From Coxiellaceae bacterium (GTDB lineage Bacteria > Pseudomonadota > Gammaproteobacteria > Coxiellales > Coxiellaceae), in the NCBI GenBank assembly GCA_014238445.1, contig JABABC010000214.1, positions 1 to 7,945 on the forward strand: 7,945 nt of DNA. Reading direction: 5' to 3'. Both the position numbers and the translations under genes were made by a program. Below, piece after piece: positions 1 through 5,859 of this stretch. Within the stretch, counting starts at the first letter, position 1, and each line of letters begins with the position of its first letter. Under the pieces are notes generated by a model. The model saw nothing but the letters and a program-made list of their open reading frames with translations, searched no databases and had not been told where the DNA came from.

Positions 1-3
1 GGT

Positions 4-281
4 TTAGTATGACTTTTTTAGCCTGACCGGCTGACTCCCTTCTAATAATGCAATCGCTTCTTTATTTGAGAGCGTCATTAATGATTCAGGTCTCATTAAT
101 GGTTGGCATTGAATGGTTTTGTTTTTTGTGTGACTGGATCCAGATGTGAACCCCCTGAATTAAAGCCGCTATGAGTCACTGTCATCGTTTTTTGACCTAA
201 CGCTCTTGAGAAAAAATCAGCATCATCAATATCATTCACAGTCAATGCGAGGTTACCTGTCATAATAAAAATTGTAATGAA
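4..281 (-). pseudogene. Remnant of a type IV coupling protein (VirD4/TraG family), C-terminal end, frameshifted
   Basis: Two overlapping minus-strand frames each resemble the C-terminal part of VirD4/TraG coupling ATPases, which feed substrates into type IV secretion or conjugation machines at the inner membrane. The upstream frame (281 down to a stop at 98-96; first ATG at 263) contains NDIDDADFFSRALGQKTMTV, resembling the family's segment with an 'S..LG..T' core. The downstream frame (159 down to the TAA at 6-4) contains QPLMRPESLMTL, then EAIALLEGSQPVRLKK and SY, resembling the family's terminal 'RPLltPdEv..L..deal.l.eG..Pi.akK.rYy' block. The frames join naturally if one base is gained or lost near the C5 run at 151-155. 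The catalytic Walker motifs and most of the protein (normally over 500 residues) are missing, and no matching frame is visible beyond 281. The sequence shows the broken frames; the family assignment is recalled from family patterns and not searched. Confidence 0.55.
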
Positions 282-433
282 TTAATTTTTGAAAGATTAC
301 AAACTCATCAAGACCGGCTCATACCGAGCAAGGCTCATCAAATTTTGGCTCGATGCGTATCATGGCTTGGATGAGTTGAGCCCAGAAAAGCATCAGTCAT
401 GGGACTAGTCTTTTAAAGTCAACGACACAGTCC
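282..433. other. Non-coding stretch between the coupling-protein remnant and the waaC promoter
   Basis: No convincing gene is present. A plus-strand frame without stops runs from 286 to a TAG at 406-408 but has no ATG start and no family I recognise. The stretch contains a short imperfect inverted repeat (AACTCATCAAG near 302-312, CTTGGATGAGTT near 366-377) and repeated GGCTC words. It may be decayed mobile DNA linked to the remnant on its left; that is inference. Confidence 0.3.
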
Positions 434-461
434 TTGACGGCACTCCAGCGATATGGATAAA
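434..461 (+). promoter_or_regulatory. Candidate sigma-70 promoter for waaC
   Basis: TTGACG (434-439, five of six to the -35 consensus) is followed after 16 bases by GATAAA (456-461), or after 18 bases by TAAATA (458-463). It lies about 35 bases before the waaC start, so the 5' leader would be short. Assigned by eye only. Confidence 0.4.
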
Positions 462-493
462 TAAGCCTCATTTTAGCCAATCCTATTACCTTC

Positions 494-1522
494 ATGCACA
501 TCCTTATTATCAAAACCTCTTCACTCGGCGACATTATTCATACGTTTCCAGCCCTCTGTGATGCTCACCAAGCCATTCCCAATCTGCGCATTGACTGGCT
601 GATTGAAGAACAATTCATACAAACGATTGAAAACCACCCGCGTGTGCATCGCGCCATCCCATGCCATTGGCGTCACTTTAAAGGCAACCCGCTCATTTAC
701 CGTCAATCACCCGAATGGGCTGCGTTAAAAAAACACCTACGTAACGCGAACTATGACGCCGTCATCGATCTTCAAGGTTTGCTGAAAAGTGCTTTGCTTG
801 TGAAACTCTGTCGTTCTAAAACCACGCATGGTTATAGTTGGCGCAGCTGCCGGGAACCACTAGCCAGTTTATTTTATCAACAGCGCCACCGTATCAGTCG
901 ACAACAAAATGCCATTCTCCGCTCCCGACAACTCATGGCCCAAGCATTAGATTACTCTTGCCCGACAACAACACCTCACTATGACTGGCGCACGGAACAA
1001 AGCACCTCAGTCTCTCGGCATGTTTTACTGCTAACAAACACCACCTGGACTACCAAATACTGGCCACGATCGCACTGGGTTGAACTGGGGCTTGCTCTAG
1101 TCAAACACGGTTATATTCCGACATTCACCTGGGGATCAGACACGGAAAAAACATTTGTTGAAGAATTAGCTCAAGCTATACCAGGCTCATACTTACTCCC
1201 TAAAACTAATATGACAGATATACAAGCCTTCATAGCTCACGCCTGTGGCTTTGTGGGTGTCGACACTGGGCTAACACACTTAGCAACAGCGTTAGGCTGT
1301 CCTGGTGTCTGCTTAATGGGTGCCACAGACCCCAACCTTACAGGGCCACTCGGAGCGCATACCCAGATACAATTCGAACAACTGGCTTGTTCACCCTGCA
1401 AACAACGCCAATGCCAACATGCAGACTACACACCCAACAACACACCCTGCATGCAAGCCATTACACCCGAACAAACCTTAGAGCAACTCATTCAACAGAT
1501 AGAAAAAAAACAACGTCACTAA
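494..1522 (+). CDS. waaC: Lipopolysaccharide heptosyltransferase I (GT9 family)
   Basis: WaaC transfers the first L-glycero-D-manno-heptose from ADP-heptose to the Kdo of Kdo2-lipid A on the cytoplasmic face of the inner membrane, opening inner-core LPS synthesis. The N-terminus MHILIIKTSSLGDIIHT carries the family's KTSSxGD signature with the putative catalytic Asp13. YDAVIDLQGLLKSA (87-100) and REPLASLFY (120-128) are close to E. coli WaaC. The nucleotide-sugar domain shows a TTKYWP segment with Lys188 and VDTGLTHL with Asp257, matching Lys192 and Asp261 of the E. coli enzyme. At 342 residues it is about 20 longer than E. coli WaaC, partly through a tail with four cysteines (299, 302, 307, 319) like that of other GT9 enzymes such as WaaF. 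The ATG at 494 is chosen because it gives the exact family N-terminus, although no Shine-Dalgarno sequence precedes it. WaaF is the main alternative; the REPLASLFY segment favours WaaC. Confidence 0.88.
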   Translation: MHILIIKTSSLGDIIHTFPALCDAHQAIPNLRIDWLIEEQFIQTIENHPRVHRAIPCHWRHFKGNPLIYRQSPEWAALKKHLRNANYDAVIDLQGLLKSALLVKLCRSKTTHGYSWRSCREPLASLFYQQRHRISRQQNAILRSRQLMAQALDYSCPTTTPHYDWRTEQSTSVSRHVLLLTNTTWTTKYWPRSHWVELGLALVKHGYIPTFTWGSDTEKTFVEELAQAIPGSYLLPKTNMTDIQAFIAHACGFVGVDTGLTHLATALGCPGVCLMGATDPNLTGPLGAHTQIQFEQLACSPCKQRQCQHADYTPNNTPCMQAITPEQTLEQLIQQIEKKQRH

Positions 1523-1540
1523 GCTTACCCTGATTTTAAC

Positions 1541-1569
1541 TTGCAAGGTGCTAGCGTGTTCCGTAGTAT
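1541..1569 (+). promoter_or_regulatory. Candidate sigma-70 promoter for pyrE
   Basis: TTGCAA (1541-1546) and TAGTAT (1564-1569) are separated by exactly 17 bases and sit in the 75-base gap between waaC and pyrE. Each hexamer matches four of six consensus bases. It would let pyrE be transcribed independently of waaC, but read-through from waaC is also possible because no terminator is visible between them. Confidence 0.35.
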
Positions 1570-1597
1570 TTTTCTGATTATTTATTGAGGACTAGAC

Positions 1598-2248
1598 ATG
1601 ACACTCTCTCACGCCATTGCAAAAATCTTATTAGATATCCAAGCCGTCCAAATCAATACAACTCAACCTTTTCAATACACGTCCGGCTTACAATCTCCTA
1701 TCTACTGTGACAACCGACTCATCATTTCACATCCCGAAGCACGTAACACCATGATTGAAGGATTCCTTTCCGTCATTAAAACTCATTCATTACCGACAGA
1801 ACTCATTGCAGGCACAGCAACAGCCGGCATACCTCATGCAGCGTGGATTGCAGATCGACTGCAACAACCCATGGTATATATTAGAGGAAAAGCTAAAGCG
1901 CACGGCAACAATAATCAAATTGAAGGACACTACACAGCAGGTCAACAAGCCTTGGTCATTGAAGACTTAATCAGCACGGGCAACAGCGCCATTGCTGCTT
2001 GCCAAGCACTGCAACAACAAGACGTCATCGCCAAACACTGCCTAGCTATTTTTAATTATCAATTAGACGCCAGTCAAGATGCTTTTAAACAAGCACACGT
2101 TGAAACATGCACACTAACCACACTGGACGCATTACTCGACGTTGCTATTGAACAAGGCAGCCTATCTGCAACACAAAGCGATGAAGTACGCCGCTGGCGC
2201 CAAGACCCTCAAGCCTGGCTTCCATCTACGCATTCAGCTCTGTCATAA
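1598..2248 (+). CDS. pyrE: Orotate phosphoribosyltransferase
   Basis: PyrE converts orotate and PRPP to orotidine 5'-monophosphate plus pyrophosphate, the fifth step of de novo pyrimidine synthesis, in the cytosol as a homodimer. The 216-residue protein is of full length. Near the N-terminus it has FQYTSGLQSPIYCDNRL (25-41), the orotate-side signature. The mobile catalytic loop lies at about 94-110 (RGKAKAHG then NQIEG, with Lys98, Lys100 and His102). The PRPP-binding motif ALVIEDLISTGNS is at 118-130. The SGLQSPIY and NQIEG forms resemble the shorter-type OPRTs of many bacteria more than the E. coli enzyme, which has a GGNLVG loop. A clear ribosome binding site (GAGG, about 7 bases before the ATG) fixes the start. 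Its 3' end is only 14 bases from the convergent phosphatase-family gene, with no obvious terminator between them. Confidence 0.95.
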   Translation: MTLSHAIAKILLDIQAVQINTTQPFQYTSGLQSPIYCDNRLIISHPEARNTMIEGFLSVIKTHSLPTELIAGTATAGIPHAAWIADRLQQPMVYIRGKAKAHGNNNQIEGHYTAGQQALVIEDLISTGNSAIAACQALQQQDVIAKHCLAIFNYQLDASQDAFKQAHVETCTLTTLDALLDVAIEQGSLSATQSDEVRRWRQDPQAWLPSTHSALS

Positions 2249-2262
2249 ACACTCTAGACTCA

Positions 2263-3063
2263 CTACACCCTACTCATCCAGGCTGAGGTATCTCGAATAG
2301 CCTGACGCTCATCATTCTCATTCTTCAAAGGTAAAACAGTAAAATCCAAATACAATGGAGCATGATCTGACACCACCGCATCCAAGACTGAAAATGCATT
2401 CACCTCAATATCAGGAGAGACAAAAATATAATCGGCATAAGCCTCCTCTTTATCATAAAGCGGGGTTCTCGTACTCGTTACATTAAACTCAGTCACTAAG
2501 TTGCGCCATTGATCACCTAATAGTTCGATGCTTTTTGTATCAGGGCGTAAATTAAAATCACCACATAAAATGTGCGGGCATTTCTGCGACTGCACAAAAG
2601 CATGAATCTGATGAGACTGCTTCAAACGATCAGGTGTGTCCGTTTTACCTAATCCATTCCATAGCCCATGTACATTACTCACCATTAAAGGTTGATCTAA
2701 ATAATGACATTTCGCCCACTGTAAAACACGATCATGACGCGGCCCTATTCCTGGATAACGTGGGTTATGATAAATACTGACTTCATCTTCATCATGAACA
2801 ACAATGGTTTTCTTAATAAACATTGCCTGCCCATACACACCTTGCACGACAGGTCGAAAGAACCCTTGATGCGATGGCAGCTGCGCCTGAATCTCAGAGA
2901 ATATTTCTAAACTCAACTGTCGGTGATCCGTCGAGTTTTTTTGCTTGCCATTATGGTATACCTCTTGCAAACAAAAAAAATCGACATCTCGATACTGATC
3001 AATAAGATCTAACAGTGGCTGCTTAACGTGCCCACCCCAAATATTTAAACAGAGCAGTTTCAT
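2263..3063 (-). CDS. Endonuclease/exonuclease/phosphatase (EEP) family protein
   Basis: This is a Mg2+-dependent hydrolase of the fold shared by exonuclease III, DNase I and inositol-polyphosphate phosphatases; its substrate cannot be told from sequence. From the start used here (266 residues) the metal and catalytic signatures are Asn7 in CLNIWGG, Glu34 in FCLQEVYH, NVHG (130-133), GDFNLRPD with Asp169 and Asn171, ADYIFV with Asp211, and the terminal SDHAPLYLDF with Asp233-His234. All key positions of the fold are therefore present. There is no signal peptide, so it is probably cytoplasmic. The ATG at 3063 (or the adjacent one at 3066) is preferred, since the EEP fold begins directly with KLLCLN and a GGGG stretch lies 7 bases upstream; a GTG at 3099 would add 12 unrelated residues. 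It lies 57 bases after the phosphomannomutase gene on the same strand with no terminator visible between, so co-transcription is likely. Exonuclease III itself is unlikely, as its typical sequence blocks are missing. Confidence 0.8.
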   Translation of the reverse strand: MKLLCLNIWGGHVKQPLLDLIDQYRDVDFFCLQEVYHNGKQKNSTDHRQLSLEIFSEIQAQLPSHQGFFRPVVQGVYGQAMFIKKTIVVHDEDEVSIYHNPRYPGIGPRHDRVLQWAKCHYLDQPLMVSNVHGLWNGLGKTDTPDRLKQSHQIHAFVQSQKCPHILCGDFNLRPDTKSIELLGDQWRNLVTEFNVTSTRTPLYDKEEAYADYIFVSPDIEVNAFSVLDAVVSDHAPLYLDFTVLPLKNENDERQAIRDTSAWMSRV

Positions 3064-3120
3064 CATATAACCCCGCTTTTTATTTAAAAACCCAGTCACG
3101 CACCCCTGTCATGGCACCCT

Positions 3121-4521
3121 CTAAAAAGGCAATACCAAATCTTTATCGATAGATAATAAGGCATCACGAAAGCAAGCTTGAATTGCATCGAGTTGAGATT
3201 GCGTTTCGGCTTCGAAACGAATCACTAAATACGCAGAGGTATTCGATGGACGAACTAAACCCCACCCATAACCAAAATCCACGCGTAAGCCATCAATCGT
3301 AATCCGTTTTGCATCGCCAAAAACACCTTTCTCAATTAACTGTTGCATGAAGTGTGACTTTTGATCTTCCGCCATGGGTAGCTTCAATTCTGGTGTATTG
3401 ATACTGTCTGGCAAAGCTGCAAATAACTCACTACAAGAAGTAGATTGTGAGGCTAAAATTCTCAATGCACGCGCACCCACATAGGCACCATCATCAAAAC
3501 CAAACCATTCATCATTAAAAAAGATATGCCCACTCATCTCACCTGCAAACGGAGCAGACTCTGCTATCATGCGCTTTTTAATTAATGAGTGCCCTGTCTG
3601 GTTCATGATCGGCTCACCGCCCCAAGCAGCTATTTTCTGAGGCAAATGATTCGTGCACTTCACATCAAAAATAATCTTAGAACCGGGATGTTGTTTTAAT
3701 ATATCTTGTGCGAAAAACAAACATTGACGATCCGGCCAGATAATATCACCTTCGTTAGTGATCAAACCTAAGCGATCACCATCACCATCAAACGCTAAAC
3801 CAATATCCGCTTGGTGTTCTTTAACCGCAGCACGAATATCTTCTAGATTGCCAGGGATCGTCGGGTCTGGATGATGATTAGGAAAGTGACCATCGACATC
3901 ACAAAACAGCTCAATCACCTCACAACCTAAAGCACGATACAAAGCAGGTGCAACCACACCCGCAATACCATTCCCACAATCCACCACCACTTTTAATGGA
4001 CGTTTTAATTGAATATGCTCACTAACGTATTGAATATAGGGCTGTATCATCTCATGTTCGCGATAACCACCCGATTGTGATGCGATAGTCCACTCATGCT
4101 GCGTAATACGTCGATACAACGTCTGAACACCTTCCGTACTTAACGTCACACCATCCAACACCGATTTAAAACCATTATGATGACCTGGGTTATGACTGGC
4201 CGTTACCATAATACCCGAGTTAGCTGATAAGGTTTTTGTTGCAAAATAGACGAGTGGTGTCGGCACCTGACCAATGTCAATGACATCACAACCACTTTGA
4301 CACAAACCAGCCACAAGCGCCTGCGTCAACTCAAACCCTGTAAGACGACCATCACGACCAACGACCACTTCACGACCACCCGCCTCAATCACCATTGACC
4401 CAAAGACCAAACCAATGGCATAAGCAATCCCTAGGCTCACCCCCGTATCATTAGCTTCACCACGAATATCATACGTTCGAAAAATACCTTCTGGAATAAC
4501 GGGTGGAAGCCCGTATTGCAT
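3121..4521 (-). CDS. algC: Phosphomannomutase/phosphoglucomutase (AlgC/ManB type)
   Basis: The enzyme interconverts mannose 6-phosphate and mannose 1-phosphate, and usually the glucose pair as well, through a phosphoserine, supplying GDP-mannose and UDP-glucose routes to surface polysaccharides. It has 466 residues, close to the 463 of Pseudomonas AlgC. The four active-site loops are intact: TASHNP with Ser109; the Mg2+ loop DGDGDR with Asp245, Asp247 and Asp249; the sugar-specificity loop GEMSGH with Glu328 and Ser330; and the phosphate-binding loop RPSNTS (424-429). Each lies within three residues of its AlgC position. The start is the ATG at 4521, four bases after the dut stop codon, with an AGGA about 10 bases upstream. 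A TTG at 4584 would overlap dut by 59 bases and add an extension outside the family. The dut-algC arrangement also occurs in pseudomonads. Whether it uses mannose, glucose or both cannot be decided here, so manB/cpsG would be an equally fair name. Confidence 0.9.
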   Translation of the reverse strand: MQYGLPPVIPEGIFRTYDIRGEANDTGVSLGIAYAIGLVFGSMVIEAGGREVVVGRDGRLTGFELTQALVAGLCQSGCDVIDIGQVPTPLVYFATKTLSANSGIMVTASHNPGHHNGFKSVLDGVTLSTEGVQTLYRRITQHEWTIASQSGGYREHEMIQPYIQYVSEHIQLKRPLKVVVDCGNGIAGVVAPALYRALGCEVIELFCDVDGHFPNHHPDPTIPGNLEDIRAAVKEHQADIGLAFDGDGDRLGLITNEGDIIWPDRQCLFFAQDILKQHPGSKIIFDVKCTNHLPQKIAAWGGEPIMNQTGHSLIKKRMIAESAPFAGEMSGHIFFNDEWFGFDDGAYVGARALRILASQSTSCSELFAALPDSINTPELKLPMAEDQKSHFMQQLIEKGVFGDAKRITIDGLRVDFGYGWGLVRPSNTSAYLVIRFEAETQSQLDAIQACFRDALLSIDKDLVLPF

Positions 4522-4525
4522 TGCT

Positions 4526-4981
4526 CTATTGTCCTGTGCTTCCAAAACCACCTTCTCCTCGTTGTGTTTGCTCAAATTCTTCAACCAAATTAAATTGTGC
4601 TTTTAAGACTGGCACAATCACTAATTGCGCGATTCGTTCGCCGGGCTCGATCGTATACGTGTTCTCGCCTCGATTCCAACATGAAACCATTAAGGGTCCT
4701 TGATAATCAGAATCAATCAATCCAACTAAATTACCTAATACCACACCATGCTTATGGCCAAGACCGGAACGAGGAAGAATGGTGGCTGCCAAGGTGGGAT
4801 CACCCAAGTAAATTGCAATCCCCGTTGAAATTAATTCTGTTTGGCCAGGAGCCAATGCCAGTGATGCATCTAAACAGGCCCGCAAATCCAAGCCTGCAGA
4901 TCCTTCTGTTGCATACTCTGGTATAACCGTCTCAGCCCCAATACGCGAATCCACAATTTTCAACTGAACTGGCCGGTACAT
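4526..4981 (-). CDS. dut: Deoxyuridine 5'-triphosphate nucleotidohydrolase (dUTPase)
   Basis: Dut hydrolyses dUTP to dUMP and pyrophosphate, keeping uracil out of DNA and supplying dUMP for thymidylate synthesis; it is a cytosolic homotrimer. All five trimeric dUTPase motifs are present in order: ATEGSAGLDLRA (24-35), PRSGLG (70-75), GNLVGLIDSDYQGPL (83-97, with catalytic Asp90), GERIAQLVI (114-122) and the C-terminal lid RGEGGFGSTG (141-150). The length of 151 residues is essentially that of E. coli Dut. The ATG at 4981 follows a strong AAGGAG ribosome binding site with 8-base spacing. It is the first gene of the minus-strand cluster and its stop lies four bases before algC, which implies translational coupling. 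The usual upstream neighbour coaBC is absent. No strong promoter is visible directly in front of it. Confidence 0.97.
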   Translation of the reverse strand: MYRPVQLKIVDSRIGAETVIPEYATEGSAGLDLRACLDASLALAPGQTELISTGIAIYLGDPTLAATILPRSGLGHKHGVVLGNLVGLIDSDYQGPLMVSCWNRGENTYTIEPGERIAQLVIVPVLKAQFNLVEEFEQTQRGEGGFGSTGQ

Positions 4982-5044
4982 TATCAGGTCTCCTTGAGAT
5001 AAAAGAGCTAGGCTACCGTGTTTGCTAACAGATATCTAGACAAC

Positions 5045-5072
5045 AAAAGCCCTTCAGATTGTCATCCAGGGC
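5045..5072 (-). terminator. Terminator- or attenuator-like hairpin upstream of dut
   Basis: Read on the minus strand, GCCCT (5072-5068) pairs with AGGGC (5053-5049). An inner GGAT/ATCT pairing (one G-U) surrounds a GACA loop, with a two-base GA bulge, and TTTTGTTG follows. It lies about 65 bases before the dut start. It could end a short upstream minus-strand transcript or attenuate dut. The outer stem is only 5 bp, so strength is uncertain. Confidence 0.35.
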
Positions 5073-5230
5073 GTGCGAGAGGTGACTTAAAAATGACCAG
5101 GACAAGACCGAAACGCACCATGGCAACCCTCTGGGACCACTCAACCTGGCCAACCCTACAAAAAACACCTAACCAATTGATTTATAATAAATAATAAAAA
5201 ACTCAAACGGATCACCCCCTTTTCCTTACC

Positions 5231-5250
5231 AAAATCGAAACATCGATTTT
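5231..5250. repeat. Short perfect inverted repeat upstream of rpmB
   Basis: AAAATCGA (5231-5238) and TCGATTTT (5243-5250) form a perfect 8-bp stem around an AACA loop. It lies upstream of the predicted rpmB promoter, so it would act as an operator, or as RNA structure only if transcription starts earlier. On the plus strand CCCC and then a T6 run follow. The stem is AT-rich and weak as RNA. Confidence 0.4.
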
Positions 5251-5302
5251 CCCCATTTTTTCAACCCGCAGGTGAAAGAGCGAAGAGAAACCCAAAATTC
5301 AG

Positions 5303-5331
5303 TTTACAAACAAGCATCGGTTTGGTATAAA
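5303..5331 (+). promoter_or_regulatory. Sigma-70 promoter of rpmB-rpmG
   Basis: TTTACA (5303-5308) and TATAAA (5326-5331) match five of six consensus bases each with an ideal 17-base spacer. Transcription would start near 5338, giving a leader of about 30 bases, too short for an elaborate regulatory structure. It is the best promoter in the window, as expected for a ribosomal protein operon. Confidence 0.75.
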
Positions 5332-5366
5332 ACACCGCTTACCAGAATTTAGATAGGAGCCCTGTC

Positions 5367-5603
5367 ATGTCAAGAACATGCCAAGTCACGGGAAAACGCC
5401 CAGCAGTGGGTAATAACGTTTCTCACGCAAACAATAAAACAAAAAGACGCTTTCTACCCAACCTTCATAAAAAACGCATTTGGGTTCCTAGCGAGCAACG
5501 TTACGTAACACTACGTGTCTCTGCACGCGGCTTACGCACGATTGATAAAATCGGCATTGAAGCAGCGCTAGTACGAGTCAATAACAACGAAAACATTAAC
5601 TAG
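5367..5603 (+). CDS. rpmB: 50S ribosomal protein L28
   Basis: L28 is a small basic protein of the large ribosomal subunit. The 78 residues match the length of E. coli L28 and align end to end with it: SRTCQVTGKRP at 2-12, GNNVSHANNKTKRRFLPNLH at 15-34, then a RYVTLRVSARGLR segment and an IDKIGIEAAL helix. The form without a CxxC zinc site is the usual gammaproteobacterial one. The ATG is preceded by AGGAG at 5355-5359 with a 7-base spacer, directly downstream of a strong promoter. It is followed after 11 bases by rpmG, the standard pairing in this group. The radC gene commonly found upstream in enterobacteria is missing. Confidence 0.98.
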   Translation: MSRTCQVTGKRPAVGNNVSHANNKTKRRFLPNLHKKRIWVPSEQRYVTLRVSARGLRTIDKIGIEAALVRVNNNENIN

Positions 5604-5614
5604 GGGAAATTCAC

Positions 5615-5830
5615 ATGGCATCTAAAGGTCCTCGCGAAAAAATCATGTTGCTTTCCACAGGAAAAACACAAGCCGGCAAAGCAACCGGCTATTTTTACAC
5701 CACGTATAAAAATAAAAACAACACACCCGATAAGATCGAACTTATGAAATTTGATCCCCGTGCTTTTGACGAAAAAATCGGAAAATGTGGCATAATGACT
5801 AAATTCAAAGAGAAAAGGATTCCCAAGTAG
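5615..5830 (+). CDS. rpmG: 50S ribosomal protein L33, enlarged form
   Basis: L33 sits near the tRNA exit site of the large subunit. The core is clear: REKIMLLSTG (7-16) and GYFYTTYKNKNNTPDKIELM with KFDP (25-48). It is the zinc-free type, with only one cysteine (58). At 71 residues it is about 16 longer than the 55-residue E. coli protein. The extra length lies in a Lys/Gly-rich insertion after the first strand (about 17-24, GKTQAGKA) and an expanded C-terminal part. There, FDPRAFDEKIGKCGIMTKFK replaces the usual short 'VARKHV.FKE' turn before the basic end EKRIPK. The frame is intact, it has an AGGGGA ribosome binding site, and a strong terminator follows the stop, so it appears to be functional. 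Translational coupling to rpmB is likely given the 11-base gap. Confidence 0.93.
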   Translation: MASKGPREKIMLLSTGKTQAGKATGYFYTTYKNKNNTPDKIELMKFDPRAFDEKIGKCGIMTKFKEKRIPK

Positions 5831-5859
5831 ATTGCAAGAAAAAAAACACTGATCGAAAT

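Larger units (their letters stand above)
4982..5366. other. Divergent intergenic region between dut and rpmB
   Basis: This 385-base stretch holds no recognisable gene and no trace of coaBC or radC. It contains the dut ribosome binding site, a minus-strand terminator-like hairpin (5045-5072), a 33-codon plus-strand open frame (5093-5194) of doubtful reality, an AT-rich block with a perfect TATAAT (5183-5188) but no good -35, a small 8-bp hairpin (5231-5250) and the rpmB promoter (5303-5331). Two near-repeats TGGCAACCCT and TGGCCAACCCT lie around 5121-5157. Confidence 0.6.

Noticed and set aside
521..706. Minus-strand open frame inside waaC
   Set aside because: It is antisense to the conserved N-terminal domain of WaaC, with no start signals or family resemblance.
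1755..1970. Second plus-strand frame inside pyrE
   Set aside because: It overlaps the OPRT catalytic core in another frame and has no ribosome binding site or family match.
3064..3099. GTG start at 3099 for the EEP-family protein
   Set aside because: The 12 extra residues (with NKKRGY) precede the first strand of the fold, and the ATG at 3063/3066 fits the family start and has a nearby G-rich ribosome binding site.
4522..4584. Upstream TTG start for the phosphomannomutase gene, adding 21 residues
   Set aside because: It would overlap the end of dut by 59 bases and the added residues do not belong to the family. The ATG at 4521 gives the AlgC-like length and active-site numbering.
4503..4926. 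Plus-strand open frames opposite dut and the algC start
   Set aside because: They lie antisense to a complete dUTPase with all five motifs and show no recognisable domain.
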